This document shows positions 53,128 to 58,210 of a DNA stretch of 58,210 nt, piece by piece. The notes under the pieces are model-generated. The model was given only the letters and a program-made list of their open reading frames with translations, did no database searches and was not told the origin of the DNA. The DNA is taken from assembly GCA_008107755.1 (NCBI GenBank), contig VIRH01000047.1, positions 1 to 58,210 of the forward strand. The letters are read 5' to 3'. Position 1 is the first letter of the stretch, and each line of letters starts with the position of its first letter. The translations under genes and the position numbers were made by a program. This DNA is from Rhodobacterales bacterium (lineage in GTDB: Bacteria; Pseudomonadota; Alphaproteobacteria; Rhizobiales; Stappiaceae).

Positions 53128-53532
53128 ATGACACTCTACATGACACTCGGTGGTCGCAGAACAATCATCAGGGCAATGCCGGAATTGCGGGCCAGACTTG
53201 AGCAGGACCCCTGTTTTGACCTGTCTGGTTTTCATCAGGAATTCGACATCTCGGGCGATTTTTGCGAGTTCCTGGCATTCCTTCTTGGCGGCGCTCCCTG
53301 CTACGAGGGCAAACCCGTCTGTGCGCTGCTGTCACCATTGTGCACCTGCGCCGACATGTATCAACGTTTCGTCGACCATGTCGTGGCCGTTTTCTTCACG
53401 TCAAAGGAAGAAACCGCCGACGAGGAGGACCTTCGCGAACTGATGGATCGCCTGCGCCCCCATGTGCTCTCGCCGAGGCCCGTGAAGCCGGTACTCGTTT
53501 ATTCCGTCGAGCCGGAGATCATGGCCCTTTAG
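53128..53532 (+). CDS. truncated-hemoglobin-like protein lacking the proximal histidine
   Basis: 134 residues, GAGG 8 bases before ATG. The layout resembles group I truncated globins: LGGRRTIIRA near the start, FLAFLLGGAPCYEGK (48-62) and LCTCADMYQRFVDHV (71-85). The histidine that coordinates heme in the F helix is replaced (Leu68 at the aligned position), and the protein has five cysteines. It may bind no heme or use a different ligand. The fold assignment is from remembered sequence pattern and is tentative. Confidence 0.55.
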   Translation: MTLYMTLGGRRTIIRAMPELRARLEQDPCFDLSGFHQEFDISGDFCEFLAFLLGGAPCYEGKPVCALLSPLCTCADMYQRFVDHVVAVFFTSKEETADEEDLRELMDRLRPHVLSPRPVKPVLVYSVEPEIMAL

Positions 53533-53620
53533 AGTGGACTTCGCAGTACCCGACAGCCACGTCCCGCCAGGAGACACCAGCGACGATCCATACCAGTCAC
53601 GAAACCCATTCCCTGAAAGA

Positions 53621-53653
53621 ACAAGGCCCGCTGGCGCAAGCCGCGGGCCTTGT
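53621..53653. terminator. bidirectional terminator between globin-like gene and clpP
   Basis: ACAAGGCCCGC (53621-53631) pairs perfectly with GCGGGCCTTGT (53643-53653); CTTTTTC follows on the plus strand and TCTTTC on the minus strand. Confidence 0.92.
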
Positions 53654-53714
53654 CTTTTTCATGACCGGTGAAGCATTACACATCCCCGGCCCCTTGCGTT
53701 TGGGAGGCGCGTGA

Positions 53715-54329
53715 TCAGCCCAGTTCGTTGACGCTGGTCACAACCTTGCCGACGAGGCCGTACTCGATGCCTTCCTTCGGGCCCATCCAGTAGTCGCGAT
53801 CGGTGTCCTTCTCGATCCGCTCGATCGGCTGGCCGGTCGCCTCGGAGAAAATATTGTTCAGACGATCCCGCATCTTGATGATTTCCTTGGCCTGGATCTC
53901 GATATCCGTGGCCATGCCGCCGGCACCACCGGACGGTTGGTGCAGCAGGAAGCGGGTGTTGGGCGTGCAGAACCTGTTTTCCTTCGGCACGGAGACGTAA
54001 ATCAGGGCGCCGGCGCTGGCGACCCAGCCCATACCCAGGATACGCACCTCGGGAGCAATGAACTTGATAGTGTCGTGGATCATGTCGCCGGATTCAACGT
54101 GACCACCCGGGGAGGACACGATGACGGTGATGGGATCGTTGGAGACCTGCGCCAGGGCGAGCAGACGCGAGCAAACGTCGCGCGCCATTTCCTGGGAGAC
54201 CTGACCCGTGATCAGGACGGTACGCGCATCGAAGAGATGCTTGTCGACCTGAATCGATTGCTGGGTCTTCGTCTTCTCCTCTTCTTCTTCGTCGAGGCGT
54301 GCAGGTACCGTGGTCGAATAATTTTCCAT
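53715..54329 (-). CDS. clpP: ATP-dependent Clp protease proteolytic subunit-type protein
   Basis: 204 residues. The catalytic Ser105 lies in [12 protein letters not shown], His130 in [11 protein letters not shown], and the Asp is expected in [10 protein letters not shown]. The oxyanion motif [11 protein letters not shown] is intact. The N-terminus ([24 protein letters not shown]) is unlike canonical ClpP1 and fits the ClpP2-like subgroup, in which the segment ASAGA replaces ASMGA. Start 54329 was preferred because residues before it look non-coding; GGGAG lies farther off. Not linked to clpX; clpA is 13 kb away. Confidence 0.85.
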   Translation of the reverse strand: MENYSTTVPARLDEEEEEKTKTQQSIQVDKHLFDARTVLITGQVSQEMARDVCSRLLALAQVSNDPITVIVSSPGGHVESGDMIHDTIKFIAPEVRILGMGWVASAGALIYVSVPKENRFCTPNTRFLLHQPSGGAGGMATDIEIQAKEIIKMRDRLNNIFSEATGQPIERIEKDTDRDYWMGPKEGIEYGLVGKVVTSVNELG

Positions 54330-54508
54330 GCGCAGGATTAAGCTCCCTTGGCTGTTGAACCGGTGGGTCCGGCAATTTGACGAACGAACGGACGATTCCG
54401 TCGTCCAGCTTTGCCCCATCTTTAAGCGAAGTCACAGACGCTCGCAAATCATGAGGGTTTAATAGCGTGAAAGAGTTATCAGACATGCAACAGATCGGCC
54501 CTGTGCAC
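54330..54508. other. gap between clpP-type gene and cyclase
   Basis: Short region without genes. It likely holds the promoter of the clpP-type gene; no hairpin of note. Both neighbours run leftwards, so the cyclase transcript may enter it. Confidence 0.35.
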
Positions 54509-55372
54509 TCAATCTCCGGGCCGGGCGTGGCCTGTCAGCTTCTTCTCCTTCTCGCCAGTGAGCAGATGCCACACGAGCATCGCAATGAACGGCAGCGACG
54601 GCCACATGAACCAGACCGAGGATATCCCGGTCAACAGGTTCAGAAGCAGGAAGAACATGATCATGAAAGCGCAGCTTTGCACCCGTCTGGGCTGGCGCCT
54701 CAACCAACCACGCGCTTGCTCCAGGCCGTTGGCAACCGCTCCGGCGTCGTCGTCCCCAGACGGCTCTTGCAAGGGTCCTTCGGCAGATGCGTTTCCAGCG
54801 ATCGCGTCCCCCGCCCTTTGCTCCTCGAAAGTTTCCTGAGGATCATTTCGCCCGCCGAGTCGAACGGCGAAGGTCTGCACCGGCTCGCTGACATTCTTGA
54901 CCGTGCGCAGGCCCATACGCTCGAAACCTATGGCAAGTTTGGATTTGACCTGCTCGTGCACCGACTGGGACAGCATGATGCCGCCACTGGTTGCCAACTC
55001 CTGCAGCCGAGCGGCCACATTGACACCGTCCCCATAGATATCGTCGCCCTCGACCATGATGTCGCCGAGGTTGATACCGATCCGGAACTCCATGCGATCA
55101 GCGTCGGAAAGCTCGCTGTTGCGGTGCGACAGTTCATTCTGGATCTCCACGGCGCACTGAACGGCTTCCATGACAGACGCGAACTCGATGATTACCGCGT
55201 CGCCCCAGGTATTGACGATCCGGCCGTTATGGCGCTCCGTCAGGGACGACATGATCGTCCGGTACGCCTTCAACCTGTCGAGCGTCCCGTCCTCGTCTCG
55301 CTCCATAAGGGCGGAATAGTGCGCCACGTCTGCGCACATGATTGCTGCAAGACGCCGCTTTACCCGTTGCAT
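54509..55372 (-). CDS. class III adenylate cyclase with C-terminal membrane segments
   Basis: 287 residues. The cyclase domain is at the N-terminus (about 5-170): AAIMCADVAHYSALM, NTWGDAVIIEF with the metal Asp, and GDGVNVAARLQELA with the ribose-contact Asn/Arg. A hydrophilic linker is followed by two hydrophobic segments (about 235-275: FMIMFFLLLNLLTG and LPFIAMLVWHLL), the reverse of the usual order. It probably makes cAMP at the inner membrane. ATG at 55372 has no strong site. Confidence 0.85.
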   Translation of the reverse strand: MQRVKRRLAAIMCADVAHYSALMERDEDGTLDRLKAYRTIMSSLTERHNGRIVNTWGDAVIIEFASVMEAVQCAVEIQNELSHRNSELSDADRMEFRIGINLGDIMVEGDDIYGDGVNVAARLQELATSGGIMLSQSVHEQVKSKLAIGFERMGLRTVKNVSEPVQTFAVRLGGRNDPQETFEEQRAGDAIAGNASAEGPLQEPSGDDDAGAVANGLEQARGWLRRQPRRVQSCAFMIMFFLLLNLLTGISSVWFMWPSLPFIAMLVWHLLTGEKEKKLTGHARPGD

Positions 55373-55508
55373 GCCGATACCCCTGAGTTCCGAGCCTTAG
55401 GAATGGGTAGGCAGAACCGAAATTGCAAGGGCAAATCCGACCGACCCTCCCGTATATCCCGCACCATTTGCCGCTCTGCGCCGAACATCTGCATGTGGAA
55501 CGGGCAGG

Positions 55509-55943
55509 TCAGCCCTTCTCCGTTTTCTTGAGAAAAAAGATCCCGACAGCCGATGCGACAACGCCCTGCATCGGCCCCAGAAAGACGCCGGTGCGTCCAA
55601 TCACATCGAAAATCAGCAGTCCCGCCGTCTCCTCGATCACGGGCCCCAGCAGAATGATCACGGCTATGAGCAGAAGGTAGAAGCAGGAGAGGCCCCCTGC
55701 GAAATAGTAGAACGGCACCTGGACGAAACGCGTGACGGGCGCTGCTTTCATGTCGCTGACGATGACCCCGGCCATCATTGTCAGCACCGGCATGAGGTTG
55801 GGCAGCAGCCAGTTCCAGACTTCCGTGGACCGCTGGCCGTATTTGTCGAGGATGGTCTGAAGAAACACAATGAAGAACAGGAACCCGCACACGCCGAACC
55901 ACAAAAGCGCAAGGCGCCACTTGGCCTTGTCGAATTCAATCAT
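55509..55943 (-). CDS. four-helix membrane protein of unknown role
   Basis: 144 residues with four membrane segments (about 10-30, 45-65, 78-105, 112-138). The last helices contain LLGPVIEETAGLLIFDVIGRTG. I do not recognise the family. Its ATG lies 8 bases inside the preceding gene's stop region (GATGATTGA), so it is translationally coupled to it. Confidence 0.65.
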   Translation of the reverse strand: MIEFDKAKWRLALLWFGVCGFLFFIVFLQTILDKYGQRSTEVWNWLLPNLMPVLTMMAGVIVSDMKAAPVTRFVQVPFYYFAGGLSCFYLLLIAVIILLGPVIEETAGLLIFDVIGRTGVFLGPMQGVVASAVGIFFLKKTEKG

Positions 55944-57468
55944 CCGGAGCCTCTTCGAAAAAGCTTGTGAAACGAGCGCCGTTCAGATGATCGCTGGCTG
56001 ATAGCGGGCTTTCGTTGTCCTTGCGAAAACGAGGCGCAGTCTCGGTTTCGTGGCGCTCGAACTCATAGATGAGCACATTGATGTCGTGCTCTTCGCCGAA
56101 ACGCTCGGCGCGCAGGACGCGAGGGAGCCCGGTTGCTCCCTCCCCGATCCAGTCCGGATCCGTCTCCAGCACGTCTCCGCCAGGAATGAGGGGCGTGCCA
56201 AGGACCGTGAACACCAGAACGCGGTAATACCCTTTGCGGGCAAAGAACAGTCGGTGGATATAGGTGGCCAGATCGAAGGAAGACGACCCGGCAATCGCCG
56301 CATTCCAGCGCGCGCCTGAAGGTTCGACAGGCAGCCCGTTTGCCTGGATCTGTTCGAGCTGGGTCACCAGAGCAAAGCCGCCCGGCACGCCAAAATAGGC
56401 AAAGCGGTCGTACCCACCGAGAAAGAGTGCCTTTTCGATCAGATCGCTGACATCTCCATAGGTGGCGGTTTCAGAATCGAGAAACGGCCTGTAAAGCGCC
56501 CGCGGAATGCGCTGAAGCGTCGTCGGCTTCGGCGGTGGCCAGGGCTTGAAGGCCGGCAGGAAGACATCACGCCAGTTCGCGGCCGGACGCGGCACAACAT
56601 CGGCGGTGACGTCTACCGACGGCGCAGCCGTGGGGTGCGTTTGGGGCACGTCTGTAGCCATCGAATTTTCCGGCGCCGCGGCAGGCGCACGCATGGGCGG
56701 CGCGGGAATGTCGGCAACCTCATCATCAACACTGTAGTCATGGGAGTTCTGGAATTTATTGGAGAAAATATCCAGCCAGGAACTGGAGTTCTGATGCGAC
56801 GGCGGCTTGGAATAATCGGGATGGGCGCGCGGGATATCGCGCACAGGAGGTGTCTCCTTTGGCGATGCGGCATTCACCAAATCCGGCTTGCGAAACGGCT
56901 CGCTGACTTCGTGCAACGCAAAGCTTCTGTCGAAACCGGTGACGCGAGAGACGTTGCCTTGGGCGACTTGCAGAAACCTGTCGAGAAAATTTCCTCCGAA
57001 GGAAGATTCCACACCAAGCACATCCGCCGCCGGCGAAACGCTCAAGACTGCCTTGCCTCCGGTCGAAGGCCCAAGGCTCGCGGCAACGGCCGTCAGCACG
57101 ACACCGCCGCCGGAGGCAACGGCTTCGCTACTGAGGAATATCTCCAGCTCCACGTGCCTCTCGCCTTGAGCCGGCACGCTGAAGCCGACAAGGTCCGACC
57201 CGCGAAACACCAGCAACGCCGGTTCGAATTCTGGCGACGTGAGCCGAATGCTATGGGATCCCGCCTCGTTCAGCCGCAGGACCGCAAAATTGGACAGGCG
57301 CTCGTCGTCTGATGACGGTGCAGGAATGACGGCGAGCTCATAAGTCGATTGCGTGGCCGAGGACACGCCGTCCTGGTCGCTTGCCACCGCGAGCGAAGAT
57401 ACGACCATCAGAGAAACAACAAAGCAAGGCGCCAAAATATTGATAAAACAAGCCAGTTGTCGAAACAT
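55936..57468 (-). CDS. large secreted or membrane-anchored protein of unknown role
   Basis: 510 residues from ATG 57468 (GAGG 8 bases before; the frame also opens at a GTG 14 codons earlier). Signal peptide or anchor at about 8-33, a beta-rich domain (about 40-175: SIRLTSPEFEPALLVFRGSDL), a Pro/Ala-rich linker (about 205-325), and a C-terminal mixed domain with YDRFAYFGVPGGFALVTQLE and YYRVLVFTVLGTPLIPGGD. No known family seen. Coupled to the small membrane protein gene downstream; the two may form an envelope complex. Confidence 0.65.
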   Translation of the reverse strand: MFRQLACFINILAPCFVVSLMVVSSLAVASDQDGVSSATQSTYELAVIPAPSSDDERLSNFAVLRLNEAGSHSIRLTSPEFEPALLVFRGSDLVGFSVPAQGERHVELEIFLSSEAVASGGGVVLTAVAASLGPSTGGKAVLSVSPAADVLGVESSFGGNFLDRFLQVAQGNVSRVTGFDRSFALHEVSEPFRKPDLVNAASPKETPPVRDIPRAHPDYSKPPSHQNSSSWLDIFSNKFQNSHDYSVDDEVADIPAPPMRAPAAAPENSMATDVPQTHPTAAPSVDVTADVVPRPAANWRDVFLPAFKPWPPPKPTTLQRIPRALYRPFLDSETATYGDVSDLIEKALFLGGYDRFAYFGVPGGFALVTQLEQIQANGLPVEPSGARWNAAIAGSSSFDLATYIHRLFFARKGYYRVLVFTVLGTPLIPGGDVLETDPDWIGEGATGLPRVLRAERFGEEHDINVLIYEFERHETETAPRFRKDNESPLSASDHLNGARFTSFFEEAPDD

Positions 57469-57592
57469 GCCCCGGCCCTCTCTCAGGTAAATCGCGAGGG
57501 ACCTTAGCACAAGATATCAAATAATTCACTTAAAGGTTATTTTACAACCCGACAACACCAATAAATTTAATTCACATTCCCATACGACAGAT

Positions 57593-57988
57593 TCAAGACA
57601 TATCAAGCAATAGAGCGAGAGACTCTTTCGCTTTACGCTCAGGCACGAAGACATGATCGTGATAATAGGCAGCCACCACGTTTGCTGGAATGCAGCCTTT
57701 CGCAAGAACAGCCGAAACGGCGGCCGTCAGACCGACTGCCTCCAGAGACGAATGCACCCTCAGGGTAATCCGGCAGTAATGCTCCGCCTCCGCCAGTCCC
57801 AGCCTGGCCGCATGCTCGGCGGCCAGAATGGCCGTCAGACCTTCCTCTTCCAGAAACAGACCGACCGGATCACAAGCCAGCAGCTCGTCCATGGATTTCT
57901 CGCTGAAACTGCAGAAAACATACGGGCGCGGGTCAAGCACCGGTCGCATACCTGAAATCAGTTTCTTCAGATCCGTTTCTCCGGACAT
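57593..57988 (-). CDS. ACT-domain protein (DUF2241-like)
   Basis: 131 residues, AGGAG 5 bases before ATG 57988. Two ACT-like halves: VFCSFSEKSMDELLACDPVGLFLEEEGLTAIL and ITLRVHSSLEAVGLTAAVSAVLAKGCIPANVVAAYYHDHVFVP, the second being a typical ligand-binding ACT motif. Probably senses a small amino acid in the cytosol. The longer frame to 58039 lacks a site. Confidence 0.85.
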   Translation of the reverse strand: MSGETDLKKLISGMRPVLDPRPYVFCSFSEKSMDELLACDPVGLFLEEEGLTAILAAEHAARLGLAEAEHYCRITLRVHSSLEAVGLTAAVSAVLAKGCIPANVVAAYYHDHVFVPERKAKESLALLLDMS

Positions 57989-58095
57989 ATTTACTCCTAG
58001 GTGATCAGTGTCGCTACCGTCCGAGACATCTCGCATCACATCAAGTCAGCATCTTGCAGATCAACGGACCCTCCCGGTCTAGTTGTGGTTTCTGA

Positions 58096-58210
58096 TCAGG
58101 TTGTTCCGTTGAGGGCCTGACTTGGTGTTTTTCCATTGATGCCCATGTGTGGCCGTTTGTTGTTGTACCAGTCAAGCCATCTTGGCAGATCGGCCTCTCG
58201 TGTCAGGGAC
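58096..58210 (-). mobile_element. rve-type IS transposase, C-terminal fragment cut by window edge
   Basis: The minus strand from the right edge reads TREADLPRWLDWYNNKRPHM then GINGKTPSQALNG and a stop at 58096-58098. This NxxRPHxxLxxxTP pattern is the end of a DDE integrase-core transposase of the IS481 or IS3 type. The remaining part lies outside the window. An element end probably lies in 58040-58095 but no terminal repeat could be confirmed. Confidence 0.75.

Noticed and set aside
1..58210. CRISPR array, tRNA, rRNA or riboswitch
   Set aside because: No spaced direct repeats of CRISPR type and no recognisable RNA consensus were seen by eye; a covariance search was not possible here.

Overview
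The window looks like chromosomal DNA of a GC-rich (roughly 60 %) alphaproteobacterium, most likely a marine or host-associated member of the Hyphomicrobiales/Rhodobacterales range (Roseibium/Labrenzia/Stappia-like). Pointers are a clpS-clpA pair of alphaproteobacterial type, a phasin, a D-Ala-D-Ala carboxypeptidase carrying a SPOR domain, a DUF1489 protein, a TIM14-like J-protein, and many importers (TRAP, branched-chain-amino-acid-type ABC). The lineage is an inference from gene content. Both edges cut through transposase genes: the first codons of an IS3-type OrfA at the left and the last codons of an rve-type transposase at the right.

Layout. 1-7.7 kb: IS fragment, a small hypothetical gene, a secreted beta-propeller protein divergent from an XRE regulator, a three-gene membrane/envelope operon (coiled-coil membrane protein, membrane-anchored ClpP-like protein, small secreted protein), and a broken autotransporter gene with proline-rich repeats and a C9 tract. 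7.8-13.4 kb: LysR regulator divergent from a TAXI-type TRAP transporter and a split AtuA (DUF1446) enzyme, closed by a strong terminator. 13.4-22.3 kb: a lipoprotein, then a catabolic locus with a six-gene minus-strand operon (N-formylglutamate amidohydrolase-like, cysteine hydrolase, fused LivM-LivG, LivK-like, LivF, LivH) divergent from rpiR-type regulator plus glutamine-synthetase-like gene. 22.3-26.1 kb: EmrA/EmrB-type efflux pair and its divergent TetR regulator across a palindrome. 26.4-33.1 kb: selO, then a TetR regulator divergent from a PspA-like protein, a YiaA-type membrane protein and a three-domain LplT/PlsC/acyl-ACP synthetase; two near-identical palindromes lie between. 33.3-38.1 kb: HIT protein, GST, azlCD, an SDR with a non-canonical active site and a patatin-like protein whose nucleophile serine is missing. 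38.3-44.0 kb: clpA, clpS, phasin and a D-Ala-D-Ala carboxypeptidase. 44.0-53.5 kb: J-protein, VWA-like protein, DUF2306 membrane protein/TetR pair with two perfect operators, DUF1489, epimerase, small membrane proteins, DUF599, adenylate cyclase, ElyC-like protein, a 700-bp gene-poor stretch with a terminator-like hairpin, and a truncated-globin-like protein without the proximal histidine. 53.7-58.2 kb: clpP, a second cyclase, a two-gene unknown operon, an ACT-domain protein and the IS end.

The most unusual elements are the envelope operon at 3.2-5.8 kb, the amide/amine catabolic locus at 13.8-22.2 kb, the PspA-YiaA-acyltransferase unit with paired operators, and several proteins that keep a fold but have lost canonical catalytic or ligand residues (patatin, SDR, globin). 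No rRNA, tRNA or CRISPR array was recognised.
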